In this document: one piece after another, positions 21,496 through 32,202 of the stretch
Position numbering within the stretch: position 1 is the first letter of the stretch
How the letters are laid out: every line of letters begins with the position of its first letter
From: Coriobacteriaceae bacterium
Lineage (GTDB): Bacteria; Actinomycetota; Coriobacteriia; Coriobacteriales; Eggerthellaceae
Assembly (NCBI GenBank): GCA_015062685.1
Contig: SUUE01000002.1
Span: 1 to 64,000 of the forward strand
Reading direction: 5' to 3'
Length of the DNA stretch: 64,000 bases
Position numbers and translations under genes: made by a program
Notes under the pieces: generated by a model
What the model was told of the DNA's origin: nothing
The model's input: only the letters and a program-made list of their open reading frames with translations
Database searches by the model: none

Positions 21496-21519
21496 AAGGG
21501 CACCCGTTCGGGTGCCCTT
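21496..21519 (-). terminator. terminator of the truncated str/S10 operon
   Basis: aagggcaccc gttc gggtgccctt hairpin followed by T tract on minus strand, immediately after rplW. Confidence 0.75.
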
Positions 21520-21543
21520 CCCTGCAAGTCTTTCGAATTGCTC

Positions 21544-21828
21544 TTAGCTTGCGAAGATCTCGATGGTCTCGCCCTCGGCGATCGTGACCATGGCCTTCTT
21601 CCAGCTGCGAGTGTAGCCGGCGATGTAGCGCACGCGCTTCTTCTTCGGCTTCACGTTCATGGTGTTGACCTTCTTGACCGTCACGCCGAACAGTTCCTCG
21701 ACCGCCTTGGCGATCTCGATCTTGTTGGCATCGCGGGCCACCTCGAAGGTGTACTTGTTCATCTCGATCATGTCGTAGCTGTGCTCAGTGATGATCGGAC
21801 GGATGATGATTTCGCGGGCGTCCTTCAT
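21544..21828 (-). CDS. rplW: 50S ribosomal protein L23
   Basis: MKDAREIIIRPIITEHSY...KYTFEVARDANKIEIAKAVEELFGV. Confidence 0.96.
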   Translation of the reverse strand: MKDAREIIIRPIITEHSYDMIEMNKYTFEVARDANKIEIAKAVEELFGVTVKKVNTMNVKPKKKRVRYIAGYTRSWKKAMVTIAEGETIEIFAS

Positions 21829-22451
21829 TATGCCATCGCCTCCTCGAGCTTGCGCAGAGCCTCTTCCTCGAAGATGAGGAACTTGTTGTCGAGCAGCTCG
21901 TAGACGTTCTCGTCGCCGGACGGCACGATGTCGACCGTCGGGATGTTGCGGAACGAGAGGAACGCGTTCACGTTCTCGTCGGTCACGACGATCGTGCAGC
22001 GACCCTCAACGCCGAGCGCAGCGAGGACCTTGATTGCGTCCTTGGTGCAGGGCTTCTCGAACTCGAGCTTGTCGACGACGATCAGCTGCTCGTCGGCCAG
22101 CTTGGCGGAAAGCGCCGAGCGGATGGCCAGCTTGATCTCCTTCTTGTTCACCTTGAAGGAGTAGTTGCGCGGATGCGGCCCGAAGACCACACCGCCGCCA
22201 CGCCAATGCGGCGCGCGAATGGTGCCCTGACGAGCACGGCCGGTGCCTTTCTGGCGCCACGGCTTCTTGCCGCCGCCGCGAACCTGGCCGCGGGTCTTGG
22301 TGTCATGGGTGCCGGCACGCCAAGACGCACGCTGCATACGCACGACCTGGTGCATGACCGGAATGTTCGGCTCGATGCCGAACACGGAGTCGGCAAGCTC
22401 GGCCGTGCTGGCCTTCTTGCCTTCCGCGGTTTTGATCTCGATGGTTGCCAT
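21828..22451 (-). CDS. rplD: 50S ribosomal protein L4
   Basis: GGGKKPWRQKGTGRARQGTIRAPHWRGGGVVFGP. Confidence 0.97.
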   Translation of the reverse strand: MATIEIKTAEGKKASTAELADSVFGIEPNIPVMHQVVRMQRASWRAGTHDTKTRGQVRGGGKKPWRQKGTGRARQGTIRAPHWRGGGVVFGPHPRNYSFKVNKKEIKLAIRSALSAKLADEQLIVVDKLEFEKPCTKDAIKVLAALGVEGRCTIVVTDENVNAFLSFRNIPTVDIVPSGDENVYELLDNKFLIFEEEALRKLEEAMA

Positions 22452-22462
22452 GTATATGCTCC

Positions 22463-23101
22463 TTACCAGCTCTTGCCGTTACCGGCCATGCGGACGCGAA
22501 CGATGCCGTTCTTGCCACCGGGCACGGCACCCTTCACCAGGATGAGGTTCAGGTCCTCGTCGATGCTGACGACTTCCAGGTTCTTCACGGTCACGCGATC
22601 GCAGCCCATGTGACCCGGCATGCGAACGCCCTTGAGAACGCGCGAAGGGGTGGCGCACTGGCCGATGGAGCCCGGTGCGCGGTGGAAGTGCGAACCATGC
22701 CCGCCGGGGCCGCCACCGAAGCCGTGACGACGGATAACGCCCTGATAGCCCTTGCCCTTGGAGGTGCCGGTCACGTCGACCTTCTTCACCTCGTTGAACG
22801 CAGCAACGGTCTGGACGTCGCCGGGCTTGTACTCGGAAGCGTTCTCAACGCGAACCTCGCGCAGGTGACGGCACGGCTCGACGCCGAGCTTGTTGAAGTG
22901 ACCGCGCATGGGGTTGGTGAGCTTCTTCTCCTTGATGGTGCCGAAACCGAGCTGCACAGCTTCGTAGCCGTCGGTGTCGGCGGTCTTCACCTGGCACACC
23001 GTGTTCGGCTCAGCCTGGATGACCGTGATGGCCATGACCTGATCGTCCTCGTTGAACATCTGGGTCATGCCGATCTTCTTACCGTAGATAGCATTAATCA
23101 T
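22463..23101 (-). CDS. rplC: 50S ribosomal protein L3
   Basis: [44 protein letters not shown]. Confidence 0.97.
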   Translation of the reverse strand: MINAIYGKKIGMTQMFNEDDQVMAITVIQAEPNTVCQVKTADTDGYEAVQLGFGTIKEKKLTNPMRGHFNKLGVEPCRHLREVRVENASEYKPGDVQTVAAFNEVKKVDVTGTSKGKGYQGVIRRHGFGGGPGGHGSHFHRAPGSIGQCATPSRVLKGVRMPGHMGCDRVTVKNLEVVSIDEDLNLILVKGAVPGGKNGIVRVRMAGNGKSW

Positions 23102-23114
23102 TATTCGACACCCC

Positions 23115-23429
23115 TTACAGCTTGATCTCGATGTCGACGCCCGCCGGCAGGTCGAGGCGCATCAGCGAGTCCACGGTGTTGGGCGTGGGCTCGAGGATGT
23201 CGATGAGGCGCTTGTGGGTGCGCATCTCGAACTGCTCGCGAGAATCCTTGTCGACGTGCGGCCCGCGAACGACGCAGTACAGGTTGCGCTCGGTGGGCAG
23301 CGGGATAGGACCGGATACCTTTGCACCCGTCTTGAGGGCTGTGTCGACGATGAGCTTCGTGGACTGGTCCACGATCTCGTGGTCGTAGCCCTTCAGGCGA
23401 ATGCGAATCTTCTGATTAGCCACTTTCAT
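23115..23429 (-). CDS. rpsJ: 30S ribosomal protein S10
   Basis: [40 protein letters not shown]. Confidence 0.98.
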   Translation of the reverse strand: MKVANQKIRIRLKGYDHEIVDQSTKLIVDTALKTGAKVSGPIPLPTERNLYCVVRGPHVDKDSREQFEMRTHKRLIDILEPTPNTVDSLMRLDLPAGVDIEIKL

Positions 23430-23453
23430 TCCTCCAATTTAGTCGGGCTACGC

Positions 23454-25571
23454 TTACGCGTTTCCGCCGGCCTTGCTGACGATTTCCTCTTGGATGCTCT
23501 TGGGAACCGGCTCGTACGAGTCGAACTGCATCGTGTACATTGCGCGGCCCTGCGTGCCCGAACGAAGGTCGGTAGCATAGCCGAACATGTTTCCGAGCGG
23601 CACCTTCGCGCTGATGACAGTCGTGTTGCCACGGCTCTCCTGGCCCTGGATCATGCCACGGCGGCTGGGGATATCGCCCATGACGAAGCCCATGTACTCC
23701 TCGGGAGTCTCGATCTCGACAGCCATGACCGGCTCCAGGATGACGGACTTGCCGCGCCTGAGAGCTTCCTTGATTGCCATGGAACCGGCAACCTTGAAGG
23801 CAGCCTCGGAGGAGTCGACCTCGTGGTAAGAACCATCGATGAGCTCGACCTTGACGTCCTCGACGGGGAAGCCCGCGAGCACGCCGGAGTTCAGAGCCTC
23901 CTGGATGCCCTTGTCGACCGAGGGGATGTACTCCTTCGGCACGACGCCGCCGACGATCTTGTTCTCGAAGCTGTAGCCCTCGCCGGGCTCGGCCGGGTAC
24001 ATGTTGATGACAACGTCGCCGTACTGGCCGCGACCGCCGGACTGGCGCACGAACTTGCCCTGGACGTTCAGAGCGGGCTCGGTGGCCTTCTCGCGGTAGG
24101 CGACCTGCGGCTTGCCGACGTTCGCCTCGACCTTGAACTCGCGGAGCAGACGGTCGATGATGATCTCGAGGTGAAGCTCGCCCATGCCGGCGATGATCGT
24201 CTGGCCGGTCTCCTCGTTCGTGGAAACGCGGAAGGTCGGGTCCTCCTCTGCCAGCTTGCGCAGCGCGTCCTCGAGCTTGGTGCGCTCGCCCTTCGACTTC
24301 GGCTCGACGGCGATGTCGATAACCGGGTCGGCGAACTCCATGGACTCCAGGATGACCGGGTGGCTCTCGTCGCAGAGCGTGTCGCCCGTGGAGACGTCCT
24401 TCAGGCCGACGACGGCGACGATGTCGCCCGCGGAGATCTGGTCGACGTCCTCACGCTGGTTGGAGTGCATCTGCAGAAGGCGGCCGAAGCGCTCCTTCTT
24501 GTCCTTGCTGGCGTTCAGCACGTAGCTGCCCTTGTCCAGCGAGCCGGAGTACACGCGGATGTAGGTGAGCTTGCCGACGAACGGGTCGGTCATGATCTTG
24601 AACGCGAGAGCGCTGAACGGCGCCTTCGGGTCGCTCGGACGCTCTTCCTCGGCATCGGTCTTGGGGTTGACGCCCTTGATGGCGGCAACGTCGACCGGGC
24701 TCGGCAGGTACTCGACGACGGCGTCGAGCATTTCCTGAACGCCCTTGTTCTTGTAGGAAGAACCGACGAACACCGGGTGAAGCTTGCAGGCGATGGTGCC
24801 CTTGCGGATAGCGGCCTTGAGCTCCTCGACGGTGACGGGCTCCTCCATGAGCACCTTCTCCATGAGCTCGTCGTCGCAATCGGCGGCTGCCTCCAGGAGC
24901 TCCTGGTAGCGCATCTCGACTTCCTCGACGTACTCGGCCGGGATCTCGTCCATCTTCTCGGGATAGGTCATGCCCTTGTCGTCGGCCTTGAAGTCCCAAG
25001 CGGTCTTGGTGACAAGGTCGATGACGCCCCAGAACTGATCCTCAGCGCCCATCGGGATCTGAGCGGCGATGGCCGGAGCATCCAGGCGGTCCTTCATGGT
25101 CTGGATCGCGTGGAAGTAGTCGGCGCCAACGCGGTCGTACTTGTTGATGTAGGCAATGCGGGGCACGCCGTACTTGCTGGCCTGACGCCAGACGGTCTCG
25201 GACTGGGGCTGCACGCCGGCAACCGCGTCGAAGACAGCCACGGCACCGTCGAGGACGCGCAGCGAGCGCTCGACCTCTGCGGTGAAGTCAACGTGGCCCG
25301 GGGTGTCGATGATCTGGAAGCGGTAGGGCTTGCCGTCCTCGGCACCTGCGGGGTAGTTCCAGTAGCACGTGGTGGCCGCGGAGGTGATGGTCACGCCGCG
25401 CTCCTGCTCCTGGACCATCCAGTCCATGGTAGCGGCGCCGTCGTGCACCTCGCCCACCTTGTGGGTCTTACCCGTGTAATAAAGGATACGCTCGGTCGTC
25501 GTGGTCTTGCCCGCATCGATGTGGGCCATGATCCCGATGTTTCGCGTATCGTGTAGATCGATTTTCGCCAT
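23454..25571 (-). CDS. fusA: elongation factor G
   Basis: [24 protein letters not shown], full-length EF-G. Confidence 0.98.
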   Translation of the reverse strand: MAKIDLHDTRNIGIMAHIDAGKTTTTERILYYTGKTHKVGEVHDGAATMDWMVQEQERGVTITSAATTCYWNYPAGAEDGKPYRFQIIDTPGHVDFTAEVERSLRVLDGAVAVFDAVAGVQPQSETVWRQASKYGVPRIAYINKYDRVGADYFHAIQTMKDRLDAPAIAAQIPMGAEDQFWGVIDLVTKTAWDFKADDKGMTYPEKMDEIPAEYVEEVEMRYQELLEAAADCDDELMEKVLMEEPVTVEELKAAIRKGTIACKLHPVFVGSSYKNKGVQEMLDAVVEYLPSPVDVAAIKGVNPKTDAEEERPSDPKAPFSALAFKIMTDPFVGKLTYIRVYSGSLDKGSYVLNASKDKKERFGRLLQMHSNQREDVDQISAGDIVAVVGLKDVSTGDTLCDESHPVILESMEFADPVIDIAVEPKSKGERTKLEDALRKLAEEDPTFRVSTNEETGQTIIAGMGELHLEIIIDRLLREFKVEANVGKPQVAYREKATEPALNVQGKFVRQSGGRGQYGDVVINMYPAEPGEGYSFENKIVGGVVPKEYIPSVDKGIQEALNSGVLAGFPVEDVKVELIDGSYHEVDSSEAAFKVAGSMAIKEALRRGKSVILEPVMAVEIETPEEYMGFVMGDIPSRRGMIQGQESRGNTTVISAKVPLGNMFGYATDLRSGTQGRAMYTMQFDSYEPVPKSIQEEIVSKAGGNA

Positions 25572-25586
25572 GTGGTCTCGTCCTTC

Positions 25587-26057
25587 CTAGAAGCGGTAGT
25601 GCGAGAAGGCACGGTTCGACTCGGCCATCTTGTACAGGTCCTCGCGGCGCTTCACGGAAGCACCGGTGCCGTTGCAAGCGTCCATGATCTCGGCGGCGAG
25701 GCGCTCCTTCATGGTGTGCTCGCGACGCTTGCGCGAGAAGTCGACCATCCAGCGGATGGCGAGCTGGTTGGCGCGGCGGGAGTTGACCTCCATCGGCACC
25801 TGGTAGGTGGCGCCACCGACACGCTTCGGCTTGACCTCGAGCGTCGGACGAATGTTGTCCATGGCCTTCTTGAACATGGTCAGCGCATCCTCGCCGGTCT
25901 TCTCCTCGACCATCTCGAAGGCGCCGTAGACGATGTCCTCTGCGAGCGACTTCTTGCCATCGAGCAAGACCTTGTTGATGAGCTGGGTGACCAGCCTGTT
26001 GTTGTACTTTGCGTCCGGCGTAACTTCGCGGCGGACTGCTGCTGCACGACGCGGCAT
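25587..26057 (-). CDS. rpsG: 30S ribosomal protein S7
   Basis: [48 protein letters not shown]. Confidence 0.98.
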   Translation of the reverse strand: MPRRAAAVRREVTPDAKYNNRLVTQLINKVLLDGKKSLAEDIVYGAFEMVEEKTGEDALTMFKKAMDNIRPTLEVKPKRVGGATYQVPMEVNSRRANQLAIRWMVDFSRKRREHTMKERLAAEIMDACNGTGASVKRREDLYKMAESNRAFSHYRF

Positions 26058-26141
26058 GTAGTTTCCTTTCTTCCTGCGCGCTTCGGGGCTTTCCTTCAGC
26101 CCATTAGACCGATTCTTTTCGGCCCGCGCGACTTACTGACG

Positions 26142-26513
26142 TTATTTCGGGCGCTTTGCGCCGTAGCGGCTGCGGGCCTGCATGCGGCCGTCGACAGCAG
26201 CGCAGTCGAGGGCGGCGCGGATGACCTTGTAGCGAACACCGGGGAGGTCCTTAACACGACCGCCGCGGATAAGCACCATGGAGTGCTCCTGCAGGTTGTG
26301 GCCGATGCCCGGGATGTAGGCCGTAACCTCCATGCCGTTCACCAGGCGCACGCGGCAAACCTTACGAAGAGCCGAGTTCGGCTTCTTCGGCGTGGTGGTG
26401 TACACGCGGGTGCACACGCCACGCTTCTGCGGGTTGCCCTTCAGAGCAGGCGTCTTGGACTTGTCGACCTGCTTCTTGCGGCCCTTGCGGACCAGCTGGT
26501 TAATTGTAGGCAT
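26142..26513 (-). CDS. rpsL: 30S ribosomal protein S12
   Basis: [13 protein letters not shown]...[18 protein letters not shown]. Confidence 0.98.
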   Translation of the reverse strand: MPTINQLVRKGRKKQVDKSKTPALKGNPQKRGVCTRVYTTTPKKPNSALRKVCRVRLVNGMEVTAYIPGIGHNLQEHSMVLIRGGRVKDLPGVRYKVIRAALDCAAVDGRMQARSRYGAKRPK

Positions 26514-26966
26514 TACCTATCTCCTTTAATCTTTCGAACGCGTTCCGTCGTCACGGCTGCATTCTTCCGACTCTTTGTTGACCTTGCAGACACGGCGCTC
26601 GTTTCAAGCCGATGCAGCACCAACTGCTTTCCACTTGCGACCTGCTGTTATAATCAACCGCAGTTCCGTGTGCGTTCAGCTGATACGCGCACGAGAACAC
26701 GCCTCCCTCTGGAGACGCAAGGCGATATACTACGGACGTACGCCGAGGTTGTCAAACGCCACGCACCCGGGTGTGTCTATCCCTCAACACATTTCGTTCA
26801 CAGCATTGCCATGATCCGGGACTCCTGCCCCATCGCTCAGCAAGACTTTCCGCAGGTTTCTCGGACTATTGCTGCTTTCATCAGGCAATACGCTGATTCA
26901 GAACGCCTATGTTCTCCAATTAATTTAAATGGAGCACATCGGTGGCTGCCGCACATTTTTCAGGAT

Positions 26967-27121
26967 TTCATGGCGCGATATGCCGTTAATGTACGAGCTA
27001 GAAGGCCTTTCTGGCACGATATGACGTACATGTACGCGATATCGTGCCATCAGGCCGTACATTAAGGCACTTTCGCGCCACAAACCGCAGCTTTTCTTGC
27101 ACGCTGGCACGATTTACGGCT
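26967..27121. repeat. hairpin-forming direct repeat, copy 1 (flanks nuclease gene)
   Basis: Near-identical to 28232-28386 (offset 1265); contains nested inverted repeats tggcgcga/tcgcgcca, ttaatgtac/gtacattaa, tggcacgatat/atatcgtgcca. Confidence 0.88.
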
Positions 27122-27131
27122 CCTGCGCGCC

Positions 27132-28085
27132 TCATATGGGCAGATGCAGTTCCGACCGTAGATATTCGAACTTCTCCTGCCAGTGCTTCGGAAAGCGAAC
27201 CCGCAGGCCGAGATACCGGGCAATCTGCAGGCCCGCCTTCTTCGTAGCCTCGGCGTTGTAGAGAACCGTCTTGTCGATCGGGAACACGTGCCAGCCGAGG
27301 GCTTCGAGGGCGTTGCGGCGACGCTTGTCCTTGCACTGATCCAAGTGGTACTCGAGCCCATCGTATTCCATCCCCTTCTTGAGGTCTGGATTGACGTAGT
27401 CGATGCAGAATTCGCTCTGCTCGCATAGGTGGGCGTTCCTCCCGGCCATCACGTCGTAGTTGAGATGAGTGAACGGCAAGCCCATGCCGCCCATCCAGAG
27501 CGGGGTTCCGAATTGAAGCGCCATCTTGCTCTCTGCTGGGGATCCGGAATTGGCTATCACCCAGCGAAGCGCTTTGCGGGCTTTCTTCACGCCCCTCATC
27601 TCCGAGACCTTGTCGAGGTACTTCGAGATCTTTTGCGGGGTGGTGAGCAGCTCTCTCCTATCGTCGATCTTGCCCGTGTCGAGGTTCATGTAGTACCTAC
27701 CGCATAAGTTGAGGCCTATTTCGGCCAAACGGATTTCCGAGACCTGGTTCGCCATTCTCGCGAAGAGCAGTTCGGGCGTGATCAGATATAGGCTCTCGCG
27801 CAGCTTGTTGAACGAGCCAGCGGGCAAGTTCGAAGTGCAGCTTCGAGCTGTGATGGCGAGTGAATGCCGCCTTGTCGATGGGTCGTTCACGAGTACTGAA
27901 ACAGGCGTCCCGCCATAAAGCGGATGGGCGGCATTGAACTGCCCCACACCTTCGCCGCCGCATGAGCATGAAGCGAAGGGGTTGCCCCGCGTCGGCTTCA
28001 CCCCAAATTGACTCAGCGATCCAACGTGCTCATAGAAGAAGAGCGCCGATTCGTCCGCGACGATGATATTTGAGCCATTTCCCAT
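27132..28085 (-). CDS. AbiEi-like/DUF559 (Vsr-fold) nuclease-like protein
   Basis: C-terminal MEYDGLEYHLDQCKDKRRRNALEALGWHVFPIDKT resembles Vsr/DUF559 endonuclease motif; SPAESKMALQF...GGMGLPFTHLNYDV linker. Confidence 0.65.
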   Translation of the reverse strand: MGNGSNIIVADESALFFYEHVGSLSQFGVKPTRGNPFASCSCGGEGVGQFNAAHPLYGGTPVSVLVNDPSTRRHSLAITARSCTSNLPAGSFNKLRESLYLITPELLFARMANQVSEIRLAEIGLNLCGRYYMNLDTGKIDDRRELLTTPQKISKYLDKVSEMRGVKKARKALRWVIANSGSPAESKMALQFGTPLWMGGMGLPFTHLNYDVMAGRNAHLCEQSEFCIDYVNPDLKKGMEYDGLEYHLDQCKDKRRRNALEALGWHVFPIDKTVLYNAEATKKAGLQIARYLGLRVRFPKHWQEKFEYLRSELHLPI

Positions 28086-28231
28086 GGTTCATTTATACGC
28101 GATTACTGCTGACAGTTCCACACATGAGCAGGGGCTTCATTCCATCGGAACCCTGACACGTTTTCCAATCGCGCTTGCCCTGCTCCGCGCAAAAGCAAGC
28201 GCGCCATGTGCTTGCGTAGAGATCTTGCCGC

Positions 28232-28386
28232 TTCATGGCATGATATTGCGTAAATGTACGAGCTAGAAGGCCTTTCTGGCACGATATGACGTACATGTAC
28301 GCGATATTGTGCCATCAGGCCGTACATTAAGGCACTTTCGCGCCACAAACCGCAGCTTTTCTTGCACGCTGGCATAATTTGCGGCT
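28232..28386. repeat. hairpin-forming direct repeat, copy 2
   Basis: Second copy of 26967-27121, same orientation; left arm partially decayed. Confidence 0.88.
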
Positions 28387-28452
28387 AATTCACCGCCGCG
28401 CCGTTAGCGCGATTGGATAGGCGCGATGCTATAGCTGCTGAATCGATAAGCC

Positions 28453-29823
28453 CTACGCCTCGAGCAAGCGGGCCGCTACCTGCTTCTTGCGGGAAAGGAC
28501 GCCCGGCATCCAGGTGCCGCCGACGCCGGTGCATTCGATGTCGAAGGCGCGGTTGACGATGCGGCGGTTGCCCTCGCAGAGGAACTGGGAGCCCTCGGCG
28601 ATGATGTCGGTGACCATGAGCAGAACGCACTCGTAGCCATGCGTCTCGATGAGGCCGCGCATGTACTCACGCATCTCCTGCTCACGGCTCATGACTGCCT
28701 CGAGGTTCGTGGTCTCGTGCTGGGCAATGAGCACCGTGCCGTCCCCGTAAGCGAACTCCTTAGAATCCGCGCTGACGAGCTTGTCGACGGGCATGTCGTC
28801 TTCCCCGCCGCGGAACGAGAACACTTCGAGGCCGAACTCGACGGGATCGTAGCCCACGATGCCCGCGAGGTAATCGACGATGCGCTGGTCCGTATGCGTG
28901 GCCGTGGGCGACTTGAGCACGACGGTGTCCGTCATGACTGCCGAGAGGAGCACGGCGGCGATGGGCTTCGGAATATCGATGCCCAGTCGCTGAGCCTCGA
29001 TCGTCACGATCGTGGCCGTTGAGCCCACGGGCATGTTCATGAACCTGATGGGGTTGACCGTCGTCACGTCCGCGATGCGATGGTGGTCGATGATCTCAAC
29101 AACTTCCGCCTGCTCGATGCCCGGAGCCGCCTGGCGAATCTCGTTATGGTCCACGAGCACGACCTTGCGCTTGGGGTGCATGGCGATGTCCGAACGCGTG
29201 ACGATTCCGATGGGCATGTTCCCCTCGTCGAGCACGACCGCCTCGCGGAACGGCTGGGCCATGAGGTCGGCCACGGCCTCATCGAGCTTGTCGTCCTTGT
29301 CCATGGTCAAGATACCCTGCTCCATGATGGCGTCGACGCTCTGGTCGAGCGATGCGATGAGGTCGGACGCCACCGACATCTGGCTCGCGCCCTCGTTCTC
29401 CAGGACGTCCGTCGCGGAAATGTAGCGGTTTGCGATCATGCGCGTCGACACGAGCCCGCGGTATGTCCCGTCCTCGTTCGTGACGACCACTGCCTGGATG
29501 TTGTGCTTGCGCAGCAACCTCCCTGCATCGATTATCTTCGCATCCGCGGGGACGCTGATCGGGTTCTCAGTCATGACGTCCGACACGCGCGCGAACACGT
29601 TGTTGATGAACACGGGGGGCTCGATGCCCCATTTCTCGAGCACGCCAGCGGTTTCGGGCGGGAGCGGGCCCAAACGGGCCGGCATGTACACCTCAGGCTT
29701 CTCGCCCGTGCGCTCTGCATCGCGCTTGGCAACCTCGTTCCTGAGCCAGGCGTACCCGATGGCCGAGCTGATGGCATCGTTATCGGGATTCCTATGGCCT
29801 ACGACGATAATCGGCTTAGACAT
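28453..29823 (-). CDS. manganese-dependent (family II) inorganic pyrophosphatase with CBS domains
   Basis: VVGHRNPDNDAISSAIGYAWL, LVDHNE, IIDHHRI; CBS pair inserted. Confidence 0.92.
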   Translation of the reverse strand: MSKPIIVVGHRNPDNDAISSAIGYAWLRNEVAKRDAERTGEKPEVYMPARLGPLPPETAGVLEKWGIEPPVFINNVFARVSDVMTENPISVPADAKIIDAGRLLRKHNIQAVVVTNEDGTYRGLVSTRMIANRYISATDVLENEGASQMSVASDLIASLDQSVDAIMEQGILTMDKDDKLDEAVADLMAQPFREAVVLDEGNMPIGIVTRSDIAMHPKRKVVLVDHNEIRQAAPGIEQAEVVEIIDHHRIADVTTVNPIRFMNMPVGSTATIVTIEAQRLGIDIPKPIAAVLLSAVMTDTVVLKSPTATHTDQRIVDYLAGIVGYDPVEFGLEVFSFRGGEDDMPVDKLVSADSKEFAYGDGTVLIAQHETTNLEAVMSREQEMREYMRGLIETHGYECVLLMVTDIIAEGSQFLCEGNRRIVNRAFDIECTGVGGTWMPGVLSRKKQVAARLLEA

Positions 29824-29861
29824 CGCTGCCCTCCAAACTGCGCCTCGATCGCTGCAACCAG

Positions 29862-32199
29862 CTATTTCTCTATTTTAACAATGGGCGCGTAATCCTTCAG
29901 CAGCTTCTTCGTCTGCGAGAGCTTGGAGAAGTACACGTGAAGGGTGTCGCCGTCCACTTTCTCGACGCGGCCGCGGCCGAACGTCTTGTGGTCCACGAGG
30001 TCGCCCCGCTTGAACGACGCTTTCGCGCCCTCCTTCTTCTGGGCGGCTGCGGAAAGGCCCGTTCGCGCGTTGCGCGAGCGCTCCCCCGCTCCGAAAGAGC
30101 TCGAGAGCCCGAACACGCGGCCCTCGCCCGCCTCGGTGCCGGAACCAGAGATGCCGCGCCTGCTGCCCCTCTTCTCCCAGCCCGTGCCAGAGAACCCCGC
30201 CGACCCGACGCCTGTCGTCTGGCGCAGCGATTCGGGGATCTCGTGCAGGAAGCGCGAAGCGGGGTTCGCGTGCGTGCTGCCGAAGATCTGGCGCTGAGCA
30301 GCGCATGTGAGGTAAAGGCTCTTTCGTGCGCGGGTGATCGCGACGTAGGCGAGGCGGCGCTCCTCCTCCACCCCGGCCGAATCGCCCATCGAGTTCATAT
30401 GCGGGAAGATGGACTCCTCCATGCCCGCCACGAACACGCAGTCGAACTCGAGGCCCTTCGAGGAGTGGATGGTCATAAGCGTCACTGCGCTGCCGTCGTC
30501 GCTCGCGGAATCGAGGTCGGTCCTCAACCTCACCCACTCCAGGAAGTCGGCGAGCGAATCGCCGCGCAGCACGCGCGTGGGCTCCTCCCCCTCCGCCTCG
30601 CTCGCGGTAGGCGCCGCGAACTCGGCATCGTCGTCCTCGTGCGTGTCCTTGAACTCGTCGACGACGCCCAGGAACTCCTTGATGTTCTCGATGCGGCCAC
30701 GGGCCTCGTCGGTGCCCTCGTTCTGCAGGGCCTCGATGAGCCCCGCCTTGTCGACCACCATCTCGACGACCTTCCTCAGGTCTCCGGAATAGGTTGACGC
30801 GTCCCTGATTATCTGGACAAACTCGCCCACCGCCTTGCGCGAGGCGGGCCTCAGCTCCTCGTCGACGACCGAGAGCTCTGCGGCGTTCATGAACGTCGTC
30901 TGGTTCTCGCGTGCCACCTGGGCGATGCGCTCGATGGTTGTCTTGCCCACGCCACGGCGCGGCACGTTTATCACGCGCTGCGCGGCCATGTCGTCGGCCG
31001 GGTTGACGATGAGCGTCAGATAGGCCATGACGTCCTGGATCTCCTGGCGCTCGAAGAACCTCGTGCCGCCGACGATGCGGTAGGGCACGCCCGCCCGCAG
31101 GAACATGTCCTCGAGCATGCGGCTCTGCGCGTTCGTGCGGTAGAACACCGCGATCTGGTTGTATCCGAGCCCAGCGCCATGGCGCTTCTCTATCTGGCCA
31201 GCGATCCAGCGACCCTCGTCGCGCTCGTCAGAAGCCATGAACACCTGGATCTTGTCTCCGGCATCGCTCGACGTGAACAGCTTCTTGGGCTTGCGCGTCA
31301 TGTTGTTCGCGATGACGGCGTTCGCAGCTTCGAGGATGTTCCCCACGCTGCGGTAGTTCTGTTCGAGCTTGATGGTCGTGCAGTTCGGATAGTCCTTCTC
31401 GAACTCGAGGATGTTGCGGATGTCCGCACCGCGCCAGGAGTAAATGGACTGGTCGTCGTCGCCCACGACCATGAGGTTTCCATGCCCCGCGGCCATGAGC
31501 CGGCAGATCTCGTACTGCGCATGGTTGGTGTCCTGATACTCGTCCACGAGGATGTAGCGGAAGCGCCTCTGGTAGGCCTGGAGCACTTCGGGATGGTGCT
31601 TGAGCAACAGGTAGGCGTAGAGCAGGAGGTCGTCGAAGTCGAACGCGTTCGCCGCCTTGAGCCTTTCCTGCAGCCGCGCGAAGACGCGTGCTGCCTGCTT
31701 CCCCACGGGGTCGATAGCCGACTCCGCGAAGCTAGCGGGAGTCATGAGCTCGTTTTTCGCGGTCGAAATGCGGTTGCGCAGGGCGTTCACTGGAAAGCGC
31801 TTCGGGTCGATGTCGAGCTCTGCCATGATGTCCTTGACGAGCCGCTTCGAATCGGACTCGTCGTAGATGGTGAAGCTCTGGGAAAAGCCGAGGCGCTCGG
31901 CGTCCGCCCGCAGAATGCGCACGCACATGCTATGGAAGGTGCTCACCCACATGCCCCTCGTGCGGGGGCCGATGATACCGCCCAAGCGCTCGCGCATCTC
32001 GGCTGCCGCCTTGTTGGTGAAGGTGATTGCAAGCACCTCCCAGGGTGCCGCCTTCTCGCTCTCGATGATATGCGCTATGCGGTATGTGAGCACGCGCGTT
32101 TTACCGGAACCCGCTCCCGCCAACACGAGAAGCGGCCCTTCGGTGCAAAGGACCGCCTCTCGTTGCGGATCGTTAAGGGTGCTTATGTCGATCGCCATA
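29862..32199 (-). CDS. pcrA: ATP-dependent DNA helicase (PcrA/UvrD)
   Basis: LAGAGSGKTRVLTYRI, VDEYQDTNHAQYEI, VTLMTIHSSKGLEFDCVFV; start at MAIDISTLNDPQREAV. Confidence 0.95.
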
Positions 32200-32202
32200 A
32201 AC

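Noticed and set aside
23214-25556. 780-aa plus-strand ORF opposite fusA
   Set aside because: Leu/Val/Asp/His-rich antisense shadow of EF-G; no RBS or domain.
26925-28375. Short ORFs 26925-27110 and 28103-28375 sharing MPACKKSCGLWRESALMYGLMA.YRVHVRHIVPERPSSSYI
   Set aside because: Identity arises because both are translations of the duplicated hairpin repeat; more parsimonious as non-coding repeat than a protein family.
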